Shown here: positions 38,069-48,662 of the stretch, piece by piece
How the letters are laid out: the number at the start of each line of letters is the position of its first letter
Position numbering within the stretch: the stretch's first letter is position 1
Notes under the pieces: model-generated
Seen by the model: the letters and a program-made list of their open reading frames with translations, nothing else
Databases searched by the model: none
What the model was told of the DNA's origin: nothing
Translations under genes and position numbers: made by a program
Source of the DNA: Mycoavidus sp. HKI
Lineage (GTDB): Bacteria; Pseudomonadota; Gammaproteobacteria; Burkholderiales; Burkholderiaceae
NCBI RefSeq assembly: GCF_020023735.2
Contig: NZ_CP076444.2
Span: forward strand, 310,001-374,000
DNA length: 64,000 nucleotides
Direction of reading: 5' to 3'

Positions 38069-40459
38069 TTATTGACCCTTAAACAAGTCCATAATATCCC
38101 GTTTTTCTGTCTCACTCACGCCAATGTTTGCGCCAGAAATTGCCCCTCCCTCGCCGGTAAGCAGGGATTGGCTTGTATCAATATGGGCAACAAAACCATG
38201 CCCTGGCAAAAAATCATCATAAAAAAGCTCACCGTCGATTTCGGTAATCCCGCTACTGGGCCGGGGCCATGAATATACGGCAAGGCGTGGCAAGGCGCGG
38301 CTCATGTAGTCGATCCACATGGGCAGGGCTAGGCCGCTGCCCGTTTCTCGATCGCCTAGGCTTTTAGGGTGGTCATATCCTAGCCAAGAAATTGCGACCA
38401 ACTCATGCTGAAAGCCCGCAAACCAAGCGTCGTGCGAATCATTAGTGGTGCCAGTTTTGCCTGCCAGGTCGGTGCGATGAAGCACATTGCTACGTGCGCC
38501 GGTACCTCTTTGCACCGCAGAATGTAATAGATTGGTCATCAAGTAAGCATTGCGAGCGCTGATGGTGCGGGGGGCGTTGCTTTCGGCAACCAGTGGTTGT
38601 GCTTGTGAAATAACGATCCCGCGCTGGTCGGTGACAGTGGCAATCAAATAAGGATTGACGTGGTAGCCGCCATTCGCAAAAACAGCATAACCGGTAGCCA
38701 TTTGCAGCGGCGTTACGAGTCCAGCGCCAAGCGCCATGGGCAAGTAAGCAGGATGCTTATCGGCATCAAAGCCAAAGCGCGTAAGATATTCTTGCGCATA
38801 TTTAGGGCCAATGTAGTCTAGTATGCGGATCGAGACCAGGTTTTTTGATTTTGATAGGGCGGTGCGTAGGCTAATTGGGCCATCATAGCGGCCACCATAA
38901 TTTTTGGGTTCCCAAGGCTGGCCACCGGCTTGTTTCGCAGCGAAATACAGCGGAGCATCATTGATCATTGTGGCTGGGCCCAAGCCTTTATCGAGCGACG
39001 CTGCATAAATAAAAGGTTTAAAGCTCGAACCCGGTTGCCGCCAAGCCTGCGTGACATGGTTAAATTTATTTTTATTGAAATCAAACCCGCCGACTAAGGC
39101 GCGGATTGCGCCATTTTGCGGGGTCAGTGATACCAAAGCACCTTCTAACTGAGGGAGTTGTGTGATTGACCAATTAGCATTAGCTGCCTGGGTGACCCGA
39201 ATCACGGCTCCCGGTTTGATGCGCTTAGTGTTTGATGCTTGTGTCGTGAGCGCACGCGCGGCAAAGGCTAAACCTTCACCGGTAATTGTGATGGTGTCGC
39301 CACTTAATAGCTCGGCCTGTACTTCTTTTGCGCGGACGGCGATCACGACGGCTGCCTTGAGTTCTCCATTATCGGGTTCATTTAGTAATGCATTCGCAAT
39401 GGCTTGATCGCGCGCTTCCGATTCAGCCGGTAAATCAATATAGGTTTCTGGCCCACGATAGCCATGGCGCCGCTCATAGGTTAAGACGCCTTTACGGACG
39501 GCTCGGTACGCCGCATCTTGCTCGGCAGAGTCAATCGTTGTCACTACGTTAAGCCCGCGCGTGTAAATTTCATCCTGATACTGTGCATACATCATTTGGC
39601 GCACCGTTTCTGCGACGTATTCTGCATGAACGCTAAATTCTTTACCTGAGCCTTTGACTCGCAAGATCTCCTGTAACGCTGTCTGATATTGCGCCGCATC
39701 AATGTATCGTAAGTCATGCATGCGCTTTAAAATATAGGTCTGCCGAATTTTTGCCCGTTTTGGATTAACAATTGGGTTATAGGCGGAAGGGGCCTTAGGC
39801 AATCCAGCTAGCATGGCTGCTTCGGCCACCGTGATATCTTTGATATCTTTGCCAAAATAGACCCGCGCAGCAGCGGCAAATCCATAGGCACGCTGGCCCA
39901 GAAAAATCTGGTTCATATAGACCTCAAGGATTTGATCTTTGGTCAGCGTTGCCTCAATCCGATAGGCGAGCAGCATCTCATAGAGTTTGCGCGTATAGGT
40001 TTTTTCGCTTGATAAAAAGAAGTTGCGCGCAACTTGCATGGTAATGGTGCTCGCGCCTTGGGCTGCGCTACCATGCAAAATATCCGCTAAGCCGGCGCGC
40101 AAAATACTGATGAAATCAACTCCGTGATGATCGTAAAAGCGGAAATCTTCAATGGCGAGCACCGCTTTTTTCATGACCTCAGGGATTTCTTCAAAGCGTA
40201 CAGGATGGCGTCGCTCGGCGCCAAATTCACCAATTAGCACATGATCGGCCGTATAGACTCGCAAGGGCACTTTGGGCTGGTAATCAGTCAGTGCTTCAAG
40301 TGAAGGTAGCTTGGGCAGCATGACGATCAGCATATAAGCAATCAGCAATGTACCGATTGTCGCCAGCGTAGCGGCTGCTCCGCTTAACCAAAGAAACAGA
40401 ACCAGCCAAGGCGAGCGGGCAGGGCGTGGGCGCGAGGAGGGGGGAGATTTTGAAGCCAT
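38069..40459 (-). CDS. mrcA: Penicillin-binding protein 1A (bifunctional class A)
   Basis: Polymerises and crosslinks peptidoglycan; inner-membrane anchored with periplasmic catalytic domains. 796 aa from ATG 40459 (MASKSPPSS); an upstream start at 40495 adds 12 unlike residues. TM anchor near residues 20-45; glycosyltransferase with AIEDFRFYDHHGVD and QGASTITMQVARNFFL; transpeptidase with SxxK in QPGSSFKPFIY, SKN in ALSKSKNLVS and KTG in AGKTGTTNDSHDAW. All key motifs intact. Confidence 0.95.
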   Translation of the reverse strand: MASKSPPSSRPRPARSPWLVLFLWLSGAAATLATIGTLLIAYMLIVMLPKLPSLEALTDYQPKVPLRVYTADHVLIGEFGAERRHPVRFEEIPEVMKKAVLAIEDFRFYDHHGVDFISILRAGLADILHGSAAQGASTITMQVARNFFLSSEKTYTRKLYEMLLAYRIEATLTKDQILEVYMNQIFLGQRAYGFAAAARVYFGKDIKDITVAEAAMLAGLPKAPSAYNPIVNPKRAKIRQTYILKRMHDLRYIDAAQYQTALQEILRVKGSGKEFSVHAEYVAETVRQMMYAQYQDEIYTRGLNVVTTIDSAEQDAAYRAVRKGVLTYERRHGYRGPETYIDLPAESEARDQAIANALLNEPDNGELKAAVVIAVRAKEVQAELLSGDTITITGEGLAFAARALTTQASNTKRIKPGAVIRVTQAANANWSITQLPQLEGALVSLTPQNGAIRALVGGFDFNKNKFNHVTQAWRQPGSSFKPFIYAASLDKGLGPATMINDAPLYFAAKQAGGQPWEPKNYGGRYDGPISLRTALSKSKNLVSIRILDYIGPKYAQEYLTRFGFDADKHPAYLPMALGAGLVTPLQMATGYAVFANGGYHVNPYLIATVTDQRGIVISQAQPLVAESNAPRTISARNAYLMTNLLHSAVQRGTGARSNVLHRTDLAGKTGTTNDSHDAWFAGFQHELVAISWLGYDHPKSLGDRETGSGLALPMWIDYMSRALPRLAVYSWPRPSSGITEIDGELFYDDFLPGHGFVAHIDTSQSLLTGEGGAISGANIGVSETEKRDIMDLFKGQ

Positions 40460-40660
40460 AAAAATGATAAAAGAGGGACAGTGGATTATAGCCACCTGCT
40501 GTCAGGTTGCGTGTACTTTTTAAAGTGATTTTAGTCTGGTTAACGTCGCTATTTTGTAATTTTCTTCTCAAATCTACTCTTATCGGGGATTTTGACGGTT
40601 CTAGCTGGCGCTAATACGCCACCGATAAACTAGCCATTTAGCTGAGTATTTCTTGTCCCT

Positions 40661-40688
40661 ATTTATTGACAAAATTAAGTCAATAAAT
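40661..40688. promoter_or_regulatory. 10-bp inverted repeat upstream of pilM
   Basis: ATTTATTGAC (40661-40670) and GTCAATAAAT (40679-40688) form a perfect inverted repeat with an 8-base A+T spacer, overlapping a TTGACA -35-like hexamer at 40667-40672. Could be an operator for the pil genes or for divergent mrcA, or simply a hairpin. No -10 at the ideal distance is clear. Confidence 0.5.
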
Positions 40689-40726
40689 GAAGAGCAAATT
40701 TTTATTTTAAAACTCAAGGACATTTG

Positions 40727-41770
40727 ATGCGAATTTCTATGGCTAGCGTTGCGCGCCGTTTTGCACTAGGGATCGAAGTGGGTCCCAAGCAATTGCGGGT
40801 CATGGTGCTAAGCCGTCGGTTGCTGGCTGCCGCAAAAATCCGAATTGAACATATTGGCGTTTGTGCGCTGCCTGCCGGGATGGTGGCGGGGGCGGATTTT
40901 ATGGATCCTGCTGTCATCGCAGCAGCATTGACTGAAGCGCTGCTTGCCTGTCGATGTAAGCGAGCATTATCTGCTGCCCGCGTTGCTATGGCGTTGCCTG
41001 CTACGGCGGCATTGTTACAACAGCTATCGATTGCCATGCTCGCGCCGCAGAGCGTGATGACGACACACTCCGATACAGCACTTGACGCGCTTGAGTCAGC
41101 AGTGTTGGCTCAGGCAGAGCATTTAGCTGGCATTGAGGCGGCTGCATTATCAGTGGATTGGTTCCGCGCAGACCCCGCCGGTGCGCCAGATCAGCTCACC
41201 ATTGTGGCAACTCCACGTCGCTATGTGGAAGTGCGGCTTGAAGCCGCGGCTCAAGCAGGGATGATGTTGCATGCAATCGACGGGGCAGATGCTGCTGCCT
41301 TACGAGCTTGTCGTTTTGCCGGTATGCAGACCGGTCGGGCAGACATGTTCTACGGAGCCATTTGGCTAGGTACGGATAGTGGGTGCATGTGGTTGCTATG
41401 CGGGGGTTCGATTGAACGTGAACTCAAATTTTCACCTGCTGATTTAGCTACCCCGGCTTTTATAACAGCATTACACGACTTGATCAAAATGATCCAGCCT
41501 GTATATGTCTTAATTGCAGGGGAGGTTGAGACGTTGCTGATGGCCGGCAGGACAATCGATGAATTGAGCGTTGTGTTAGGCTGCCCAGTGATTGAATTCG
41601 ATCCACTAGCCTGTTGCAATCGGCATTATGGCAATCGCAACGGCATTCATGGCAGCACTGGAGTGCGGAGCCATAGAGGCACCGGCAGTGCGCAATGGGC
41701 CAGGCCTGAATTGGGAGCTATTGCACCCTTTGCGGTTGTATTTGGTCTTGCATTGCGCTGGATGTTATGA
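40727..41770 (+). CDS. pilM: Type IV pilus assembly protein PilM (diverged)
   Basis: Actin-like inner-membrane-associated platform protein. 347 aa from ATG 40727 with AAGGA six bases upstream. Begins FALGIEVGPKQLRVMVL (actin-like phosphate-1-type strand), and ends FAVVFGLALRWML as PilM of Burkholderia ends. Middle is weakly conserved; a Cys/His/Arg-rich segment near the C-terminus (RHYGNRNGIHGSTGVRSHRG) is odd. Open frame throughout, but with pilN damaged its role may be lost. Overlaps the next gene by ATGA. Confidence 0.75.
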   Translation: MRISMASVARRFALGIEVGPKQLRVMVLSRRLLAAAKIRIEHIGVCALPAGMVAGADFMDPAVIAAALTEALLACRCKRALSAARVAMALPATAALLQQLSIAMLAPQSVMTTHSDTALDALESAVLAQAEHLAGIEAAALSVDWFRADPAGAPDQLTIVATPRRYVEVRLEAAAQAGMMLHAIDGADAAALRACRFAGMQTGRADMFYGAIWLGTDSGCMWLLCGGSIERELKFSPADLATPAFITALHDLIKMIQPVYVLIAGEVETLLMAGRTIDELSVVLGCPVIEFDPLACCNRHYGNRNGIHGSTGVRSHRGTGSAQWARPELGAIAPFAVVFGLALRWML

Positions 41771-42306
41771 AATTATCCAGTCGCATAAACTGGCTAGAAG
41801 GTTCTCGTTTATTGCGGCGCCGCATAGCGAGCGAGGATTTTGCGGTAGGCGGTTTTAATCTGCTGCCGTATCGATATGTACGGGCGCGTTGTTTGCGTCA
41901 GTACCGTAGATACAGCATGTTGTCAGCAGCGTTAGTCTCTTTAATTTTCATTGGCGTGATGCAATCTAGGCCAGCACCGGCGGTTGCATATGACCCATTG
42001 CACCCGTTGATCCAAGAGCACCGTGGCGTTGCATCTCAAGCTTCATCTTCTATCCATCGCCAACTCAATCCGTCTACCTTAACGCAAACACCACCGCCAT
42101 CGGCCAATTTAACGTTACGGCTGATTGGCATACTTGAACGTGGGCGTACGCGGGCGGCGCTGGTGCATTCGCCTGCGGGTTCTGTTCTACTGCGCACAGG
42201 TGAAAAATTAAATGGTGAGGTGGTGACAAGAATTGATACCTCTTCGCTATTCTTATCGCAAGGGTCAGGTTTGATACGGACACTTTCGCTACGAGAGGCC
42301 AGCTGA
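41767..42306 (+). CDS. PilN-PilP deletion fusion
   Basis: 179 aa. Residues ~30-70 are PilN-like: FNLLPYRYVRARCLRQYRRY followed by one membrane segment (MLSAALVSLIFIGVM). Residues ~115-175 are PilP-like: LRLIGILERGRTRAALVHSP, GSVLLRTGEKL, VVTRIDTSSLFLSQ. The rest of PilN, all PilO and the PilP lipoprotein leader are missing, yet the frame is open, as if one large in-frame deletion joined the two. Whether the hybrid is made or useful is unknown. Between pilM and pilQ with 4- and 1-base overlaps, so it sits precisely in the operon. Confidence 0.8.
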   Translation: MKLSSRINWLEGSRLLRRRIASEDFAVGGFNLLPYRYVRARCLRQYRRYSMLSAALVSLIFIGVMQSRPAPAVAYDPLHPLIQEHRGVASQASSSIHRQLNPSTLTQTPPPSANLTLRLIGILERGRTRAALVHSPAGSVLLRTGEKLNGEVVTRIDTSSLFLSQGSGLIRTLSLREAS

Positions 42307-43664
42307 TGGCCTTTATACCGCATACACTGCGCCAGGCGATGCCTCTTATATGGCTATGGATGGTGGCAGCAGGCATTGGCTTAATCCCCTGTCAAGCACA
42401 AGCCAATCTCGATGAAGATAAAGGCGATGCTAATGCACCGCTTACGATTGAGTTTCATCAGGCTGAATTATCAGCCGTATTAAAAGCTTTTGCGGACTTC
42501 ACGGGTTTGAATATCATTGCGAGTGAGCAGGTGCGAGGTACCGTATCAATGCGGCTTGACCGGGTGCCGTGGCGTCGTGCATTTGATATGCTAATGGATG
42601 TGCATGGCTTAGTGGTGCAAAATCGTGACAATATTATTTGGGTCGCTACCGTAGAAGAGTTGGCTGGCCGAGAGCGGCAGCGTCTTGAAGCTCATGCGCG
42701 TGCGACTGAGCTTGAGCCATTAATCAGCCATCTCTTTGAGTTACATTACCAACGCGCAAGCGAGGTTGGCAAACTGCTGCACGGCGCCGGTATCCAGCGC
42801 GTTTTATCAAAACGCGGAACCGCCATAGCGGATGGCCGGACCAACCAGCTTTTAGTGACCGACCTAGCTAAGCATATCGAGCACATTCAGGTACTGTTAA
42901 AAGCCATTGATCGGCCATTACGGCAAGTTGCCATTGAGGTGCGGATTGTCGAAGCAGAAGAAGGATTCTCCCGCGAGTTAGGGGCGCGGCTAGCGCGCTT
43001 AGGTGCGACTGCGGGTGAAAATGTGCCGAGAGGATTATTGGCCGCTAACAATGGTGCAATTTATGATTTACCGGCAGGCCCCCTTTCAGGGTTTGATGCA
43101 ATGAGTGCAGGACTCACCCTTTTTAGTGCTGGTGCTAACCGGCTGCTCGCTCTAGAGTTAAGCGCACTGGAAGCGGATGGATATGGGAAAATATTGTCCA
43201 GCCCCCGCGTGGTGACAGCGGATCGAGTGCAAGCCCTCATTGAGCAGGGTACGGAGTTGCCTTATCAGGCGAAAGTAGGCAATGGTGTCTCGGCTGTGCA
43301 GTTTCGCCGGGCTAGCCTCAAGCTTGAGGTAACGCCCCATATTACGCCGGATGGTCATGTTGTACTTGATGTCGATGTCTCTAAAGACAGTATTGGGACG
43401 CAGACACAATCGGGTCCTGCAGTAAATACGAAACATGTGCGCACACAGGTCCAAGTTGAAAACGGGGGTACAGTAGCCATGGGTGGTATTTTTATTCAGG
43501 ATGAACGCACCGATGTTGCGCGGGTTCCCTGGCTTGGCGAGATTCCGCTATTAGGCACCTTGTTTCGCCATAGCACTCATAATCAGCGTAAGAGTGAATT
43601 GCTGGTTTTTATTACACCGAACGTAGTGACGCAGTTACCTTTGCCGTACCATGACGGAATCTAA
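42306..43664 (+). CDS. pilQ: Type IV pilus/DNA-uptake secretin PilQ (HofQ-like, short)
   Basis: Outer-membrane secretin. 452 aa: signal segment (VAAGIGLIPCQAQA), N0/STN-type domain (IEFHQAELSAVLKAFADFTG), NolW/N1 domain (LFELHYQRASEVGKLLHGAG), and C-terminal secretin domain with VEIVEAEEGFSREL-like IEVRIVEAEEGFSRELG, LEADGYGKILSSPRVVTADR and VPWLGEIPLLGTLFR. AMIN domains are absent. The secretin itself looks whole even though pilN-P are fused, so it could serve another export use (inference). Confidence 0.9.
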   Translation: MAFIPHTLRQAMPLIWLWMVAAGIGLIPCQAQANLDEDKGDANAPLTIEFHQAELSAVLKAFADFTGLNIIASEQVRGTVSMRLDRVPWRRAFDMLMDVHGLVVQNRDNIIWVATVEELAGRERQRLEAHARATELEPLISHLFELHYQRASEVGKLLHGAGIQRVLSKRGTAIADGRTNQLLVTDLAKHIEHIQVLLKAIDRPLRQVAIEVRIVEAEEGFSRELGARLARLGATAGENVPRGLLAANNGAIYDLPAGPLSGFDAMSAGLTLFSAGANRLLALELSALEADGYGKILSSPRVVTADRVQALIEQGTELPYQAKVGNGVSAVQFRRASLKLEVTPHITPDGHVVLDVDVSKDSIGTQTQSGPAVNTKHVRTQVQVENGGTVAMGGIFIQDERTDVARVPWLGEIPLLGTLFRHSTHNQRKSELLVFITPNVVTQLPLPYHDGI

Positions 43665-43677
43665 GCCAAGATGAGAG

Positions 43678-44211
43678 ATGATTTTGCAAGACTCCAAATT
43701 TCACTTTAACCTTTTTTTTATCGGCCTGATGGGCGCAGGCAAGACCACGATTGGGCGAGCTGTGGCCAGACAGCTGCAAAAACCTTTTTTCGATTCCGAT
43801 CATGAGCTTGAAGTACGGACAGGCGCCTGTATCCCGGTTATTTTTGAGCATGAGGGTGAAATAGGATTTAGGCAGCGCGAAGCAAAAATGATCGATGAGC
43901 TTACGCAACATACCGGGATTGTGCTGGCAACGGGCGGCGGCGCAATATTAAATGCCGAAAATCGTCTGTGCTTAAAAAGCCGCGGCACAGTCATTTATTT
44001 ACATGCGCACCCGCATGATTTATGGTTACGCACGCGTCGCAGTAGAAATCGGCCATTATTGCAGACCGATGATCCACGCGCGCAACTCGACAATTTATAT
44101 GCAATTCGCGACCCCCTGTATCGTGAATGTGCGCACATTGTCATTGAGACCGGCCGGCCGGCTGCAAGTCAATTGGTTGATACTGTGCTAGCACAACTCG
44201 AATTGCTTTAA
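43678..44211 (+). CDS. aroK: Shikimate kinase
   Basis: Phosphorylates shikimate with ATP in aromatic amino-acid synthesis. 177 aa. Walker [13 protein letters not shown] near residues 16-27, substrate Asp in [11 protein letters not shown], Gly loop LATGGGAI and lid region [10 protein letters not shown]. Precedes aroB as usual. Confidence 0.95.
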   Translation: MILQDSKFHFNLFFIGLMGAGKTTIGRAVARQLQKPFFDSDHELEVRTGACIPVIFEHEGEIGFRQREAKMIDELTQHTGIVLATGGGAILNAENRLCLKSRGTVIYLHAHPHDLWLRTRRSRNRPLLQTDDPRAQLDNLYAIRDPLYRECAHIVIETGRPAASQLVDTVLAQLELL

Positions 44212-44320
44212 TTACAGTCCATTCTAGGATTTCTATGCATACTTTGCTTCATTTGATTCTACAACGCACGGCTGTTACAGATCCGAGGACCTCCAATAAA
44301 AATCCTGGCGATCTTTAACC

Positions 44321-45430
44321 ATGCTGACAGTTAACGTTAATCTTGCTGCGCACGCTTACCCGATTCACATTGGTAACCATCTGCTTGATCGCACCGAGCT
44401 TTTTGCCCCGCACCTAATGGGCTCTACCGTTGCGCTCATCACAAATGCGACCATTGAGCCGCTCTATGCAGCACGGCTTAGGTCAACTCTTGCGCCGCTT
44501 GGTAAGCGCTTGATCCAGATCGTGCTACCAGATGGCGAAGCACATAAGCACTGGGAAACCCTCAATCTTATTTTTACCAAACTGTTAGCGGAGCATGCTG
44601 ATCGTAAAACGACACTGATTGCACTGGGGGGGGGCGTAGTGGGCGATATCACCGGTTTTGCCGCTGCTTGCTATATGCGTGGCATACCCTTTATCCAAGT
44701 ACCCACCACATTACTGGCGCAAGTTGATTCATCAGTAGGAGGCAAAACAGGCATTAATCACCCGCTGGGCAAAAATATGCTCGGCGCTTTTCATCAGCCG
44801 CAGGCGGTGATTGCCGATACGGCAGTGCTGCGTACGTTGCCCGCGCGTGAGCTTGCAGCAGGACTTGCGGAGATCATTAAAGCCGGTGCGATTGCCGATG
44901 CCGCATTTTTTGATTGGATTGAAACACATATTGATGCACTCAACCGTGGCGATGAGGCAGCAACAATTGAAGCGGTGCGTCGTTCCTGCGAGATTAAGGC
45001 GCAGGTGGTCGCGGCTGATGAGCGCGAGCAAGGAAGGCGTGCGCTGCTTAATTTTGGCCATACTTTTGGTCATGCGATTGAGGCCGGCTTGGGCTATGGC
45101 AGATGGCTGCATGGTGAGGCAGTGGGGTGTGGAATGGTGATGGCGGCTACTTTGTCGCAACAGCTTGGATTGATTGATAGCGCAACACGTACACGCCTTA
45201 AGCGGCTGATTGCGGCAGCGCACTTACCGACGCAGGCCCCTATATTAGGCTCTGATCGTTATCTAGATTTAATGCGCGTTGATAAAAAAACTGAGGCTGA
45301 GCACATTAACTGTATCTTATTAAAGCGCTTGGGAGAGGCGTTTGTAATGCGTGTCACGGATCATACTCTGCGGGCGGTGTTAACGGCCTCGACCCAGCCT
45401 GATACTGCTGCTGAAAAACCTAACACGTAG
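44321..45430 (+). CDS. aroB: 3-dehydroquinate synthase
   Basis: Converts DAHP to 3-dehydroquinate; NAD- and metal-dependent. 369 aa. NAD loop [39 protein letters not shown], and metal histidines in [12 protein letters not shown] and WLHGEAVG. The spacer from aroK (109 bases) shows no clear promoter. Confidence 0.96.
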   Translation: MLTVNVNLAAHAYPIHIGNHLLDRTELFAPHLMGSTVALITNATIEPLYAARLRSTLAPLGKRLIQIVLPDGEAHKHWETLNLIFTKLLAEHADRKTTLIALGGGVVGDITGFAAACYMRGIPFIQVPTTLLAQVDSSVGGKTGINHPLGKNMLGAFHQPQAVIADTAVLRTLPARELAAGLAEIIKAGAIADAAFFDWIETHIDALNRGDEAATIEAVRRSCEIKAQVVAADEREQGRRALLNFGHTFGHAIEAGLGYGRWLHGEAVGCGMVMAATLSQQLGLIDSATRTRLKRLIAAAHLPTQAPILGSDRYLDLMRVDKKTEAEHINCILLKRLGEAFVMRVTDHTLRAVLTASTQPDTAAEKPNT

Positions 45431-45500
45431 TCCGAATCATGATGGGTCTGGCATTTTCTGGGCTCCTATGCAATGGTCTTTTTGATGAATGTGGAACGCA

Positions 45501-46682
45501 ATGAATTCTGTTGACAAGACATCCCGCTATCTAATCACCCCGATTGATTTGGTGGCGCTTGAAGCGCACCTTGCACCCTATGCCGCACGCTCATCTGCTT
45601 CGCGTGGTCGCCGTTATGCAGAGCCTGCACCTGAAGCGCGCACCGCATTTCAGCGAGATCGCGACCGCATTATTCATTCTGCTGCATTTCGGCGGCTTGA
45701 ATATAAAACACAGGTTTTTGTGAATCATGAGGGCGATCTCTTTCGCACGCGATTAACGCATAGCCTGGAGGTTGCCCAAATTGGGCGCTCTATTGCGCGT
45801 AATTTGCGGGTGAATGAAGATTTGATTGAGGCGATCTCGCTCGCGCATGATTTGGGTCATACGCCATTCGGCCATGCCGGACAAGACGCGCTTAACGAAT
45901 GTATGCGCGCATATGGCGGCTTCGAGCACAATTTGCAAAGCCTGGTGGTCGTGGATGAATTAGAAGAATGCTATGGGGGCTTTAATGGCCTCAATCTTAC
46001 GTTTGAAACACGCGAAGGTATTCTTAAGCATTGCTCTCGCGAAAATGCACAGCGCTTGGGGGACGTCGGCGAGCGTTTTCTACGCGCAGAGCAGCCCACG
46101 CTAGAAGCGCAAATTGCAAATTTTGCGGATGCAATAGCGTATAACAATCACGATATTGACGATGGCGTGCGTTCCGGTTTGCTGACGGTTGAGCAACTGG
46201 ATGAACTTGAACTGTGGCGCATGCATCACCGTGAGGTGTTATCTACTTGGCCGGCTTTAAGTGGGCGTCGTTTGGTGCATGAAACGATCCGGCGCATCAT
46301 TAACACCCTGATCGTTGATTTGATCACGGCCACCACGATCAAATTACAGGCTCATGCGCTACTCTCGCCTGATGAAGTGCGGCGCGCGCCGGCGCTGGTT
46401 GGACATAGCGCATCTATTGCCGTACAAGCGCTAAAACTCAAGCAGTTTTTATTTAAAAATCTGTATCGCCATTATCAGGTCATGCGGATGACGAACAAAG
46501 CGCAGCGCGTGGTTACTGGGCTTTTTGATGCATTCAAAAGTGATCATCGATTGTTGCCTCCGCCGTATCAAAGTCATGATCCTGAGTTGCAACCACGGCT
46601 TATCGCCCACTATATTGCTGGGATGACAGATCGTTACGCACTTAAAGAATATCGTCGTCTTTTTGTAATGGATGAGGGTTAA
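45501..46682 (+). CDS. dgt: Deoxyguanosinetriphosphate triphosphohydrolase-like protein
   Basis: HD-domain dNTPase. ATG 45501 ([14 protein letters not shown] upstream) gives 393 aa; an in-frame ATG at 45489 is possible. Metal ligands: H in [13 protein letters not shown] in [14 protein letters not shown], and D in [15 protein letters not shown]. Followed by gltB/gltD in Burkholderia, but here by a convergent ompW; the glutamate synthase genes are missing. Confidence 0.92.
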   Translation: MNSVDKTSRYLITPIDLVALEAHLAPYAARSSASRGRRYAEPAPEARTAFQRDRDRIIHSAAFRRLEYKTQVFVNHEGDLFRTRLTHSLEVAQIGRSIARNLRVNEDLIEAISLAHDLGHTPFGHAGQDALNECMRAYGGFEHNLQSLVVVDELEECYGGFNGLNLTFETREGILKHCSRENAQRLGDVGERFLRAEQPTLEAQIANFADAIAYNNHDIDDGVRSGLLTVEQLDELELWRMHHREVLSTWPALSGRRLVHETIRRIINTLIVDLITATTIKLQAHALLSPDEVRRAPALVGHSASIAVQALKLKQFLFKNLYRHYQVMRMTNKAQRVVTGLFDAFKSDHRLLPPPYQSHDPELQPRLIAHYIAGMTDRYALKEYRRLFVMDEG

Positions 46683-46795
46683 AAAAGGCTGCGCAAAACA
46701 TATTCATTTAATTGTGCTTTGGCTGCATATAGAAAAATGCCACTAGGCTTAATAGCGTGGGTGGCACAGATAAGTTAAATTAAGTATGGCAAAGG

Positions 46796-47527
46796 TTAAA
46801 AGCGATAGCCAACGTTAAGATAAGTAATAATTGAATTCACTTTAATTTCTGCTTCATTTGTCATTCTTATTGGTCCCATAGGCGTATTGGCAGTCGTATT
46901 TATCTTGGCGGTTGTGCGCAAAGGTAAGTACGAGACTGATAGACCAGCGAACCAGCGCTTTGTTAACTGATATGAGAAACCGGCATTAAATATAGGTGTC
47001 CATTGGCTATCGGCCGAGACGTCAGTTGCCGTGCCAGGGAGTTTGTATAATCTTTTTTGCTCGAAATTGGTGTTAGTCAGTTTTGCATCAGTGAACCAGA
47101 CTCGGCTAATTCCAAGGCCTGTATAGGGACGGAATTTTGCCTGTGCATTGAAAAAATAATACTTGAGCAATAACGCAGGGCTCCATTGCTGTGCTGAACC
47201 GAGTTTACCGTAGCTTGCATATTCACCCTCACCTTTCAAATCGAAACGCGGGGGAATGCCTACTACGAATTCACCTGCAATGTTATCTGTAAAGAAATAA
47301 TGACCCGATAAGCCAAGCGTGTTTGCGTTATTAACTGAGGCGCCTGTATTCCCGTAGACTTTAGCGAGCGCTGCCGGGGACGTTGTCCGCATGGGGTGGC
47401 TGCTATCCCTAGTATCCAAATGGAGCCAGCCAGTACCAAGTATAAAATTACCAGCGGTTTGGGCATGAGCGGTGGCCGCGCCCACCAATAAGACGGCACA
47501 TGCTGCAAAAATACGGGTCAGTTTCAT
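46796..47527 (-). CDS. ompW: Outer-membrane protein OmpW
   Basis: Eight-stranded beta-barrel channel for small hydrophobic molecules. 243 aa from ATG 47527 with a GGAGG site; signal peptide MKLTRIFAACAVLLVGAATA cut at AHA/QT. Barrel features GNFILGTGWLHL, SGHYFFTDNIAGEFVVGIPP, KFRPYTGLGISRVWF and terminal aromatic VGYRF. An upstream start at 47605 would precede the signal peptide, so it is rejected. Confidence 0.93.
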   Translation of the reverse strand: MKLTRIFAACAVLLVGAATAHAQTAGNFILGTGWLHLDTRDSSHPMRTTSPAALAKVYGNTGASVNNANTLGLSGHYFFTDNIAGEFVVGIPPRFDLKGEGEYASYGKLGSAQQWSPALLLKYYFFNAQAKFRPYTGLGISRVWFTDAKLTNTNFEQKRLYKLPGTATDVSADSQWTPIFNAGFSYQLTKRWFAGLSVSYLPLRTTAKINTTANTPMGPIRMTNEAEIKVNSIITYLNVGYRF

Positions 47528-47831
47528 TTTTCCTCCTTGGTAAATGATTCTTTGATACCTGCATTCTGCTTTGTGGGCAGTGGCAAAAGTGTAACCAATT
47601 TTCAACAGATCTAGCGGAAAAATATGAACTATCGCATGATATTACAGGTGAGGGGGTGTATTTGCTGGCTAAGTTTGTTGTACGCATGTCCTCCTCAAAT
47701 TTGATCATCCTCTCAACCATGCTATCGTTACTCCTAACGAAATAAAGCACACACAAACGAAAAGAAAAGATAAAGTGGCTTCCTTTATAATCTACAGTTC
47801 CCTAATCTGAACTTAAAATTCGGGTGATACA
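47528..47831. promoter_or_regulatory. Intergenic control region, ompW/mla
   Basis: 304 bases without a gene, serving divergent ompW and mlaF. A TATAAT box at 47786-47791 lies 41 bases before the mlaF GTG without a good -35; a short CGTTA-CTCC-TAACG inverted repeat is near 47728. Nothing else recognised. Confidence 0.45.
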
Positions 47832-48662
47832 GTGCCTCATATCCACTCTGACAACTTGCTTGAACTGCGCGGCATAGATTTCGGCTATGGCGAGCGGCTT
47901 GTGCTTAAAAACTTAAATATATGTTTTAAGCGCGGCCAGGTGGTGGCCGTTATGGGCGGCTCTGGTTGCGGTAAAACAACAATTTTGCGCTTAATTGGTG
48001 GCTTGGAGCGAGCCCGGCGCGGGCAAGTGCTGTTCGAGGGCGCGGATATTGGCAAGCTTGATACGGCCGGTATCTATGCATTGCGCCGCAAAATGGGCAT
48101 GTTATTTCAATTTGGTGCGCTGTTTACGGATATATCGGTATTTGATAATGTCGCGTTCGCTTTGCGTGAGCATACTCAATTGTCAGAAACTGTGCTGCAA
48201 GATTTAGTGCTGATGAAGTTAAATGCAGTGGGTTTGCGCGGCGCCCGCGACTTGATGCCCGCTGAGATTTCCGGCGGCATGGCGCGGCGTGTTGCATTGG
48301 CCCGCGCAATCGCACTCGATCCTACATTAATTATGTATGATGAGCCGTTTGCTGGCCTTGACCCGATTTCGCTTGGCATTACTGCAAATTTGATTCGCAC
48401 TTTAAATCAGGCGCTTGGCGCCACCTCCATTCTAGTGACTCATGATGTACCGGAATCGTTTGCCATTGCCGATTATGTCTATTTCATTGTAGATGGTGCT
48501 CTCCATGCTGAAGGCAGCCCAGATCAGTTGCGTGCCTCAACTGATCCGACGGTGCGCCAGTTTCTTGATGGTGCGGCAGAGGGGCCGTTTGGCTTTCACT
48601 ATCCGGGCGCGCCGCTGGCCGCTGATTTTGGTCTTGCGGTGGATGCAGGAGCACGCTCATGA
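47832..48662 (+). CDS. mlaF: Mla phospholipid transporter ATP-binding protein
   Basis: ATPase of the MlaFEDB complex that moves phospholipids between the membranes to keep outer-membrane asymmetry. GTG start at 47832 ([17 protein letters not shown]), 276 aa. Walker [11 protein letters not shown], signature ISGGMARR (with the Mla-type ISGG), Walker [12 protein letters not shown] and H-loop VTHDVPESF. Overlaps mlaE by four bases. Confidence 0.95.
   Translation: MPHIHSDNLLELRGIDFGYGERLVLKNLNICFKRGQVVAVMGGSGCGKTTILRLIGGLERARRGQVLFEGADIGKLDTAGIYALRRKMGMLFQFGALFTDISVFDNVAFALREHTQLSETVLQDLVLMKLNAVGLRGARDLMPAEISGGMARRVALARAIALDPTLIMYDEPFAGLDPISLGITANLIRTLNQALGATSILVTHDVPESFAIADYVYFIVDGALHAEGSPDQLRASTDPTVRQFLDGAAEGPFGFHYPGAPLAADFGLAVDAGARS

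Noticed and set aside
40961..41770. Frameshift in pilM inferred from an odd C-terminus
   Set aside because: The frame ends with FAVVFGLALR, which matches the PilM end, so the odd middle is divergence rather than a proven shift.
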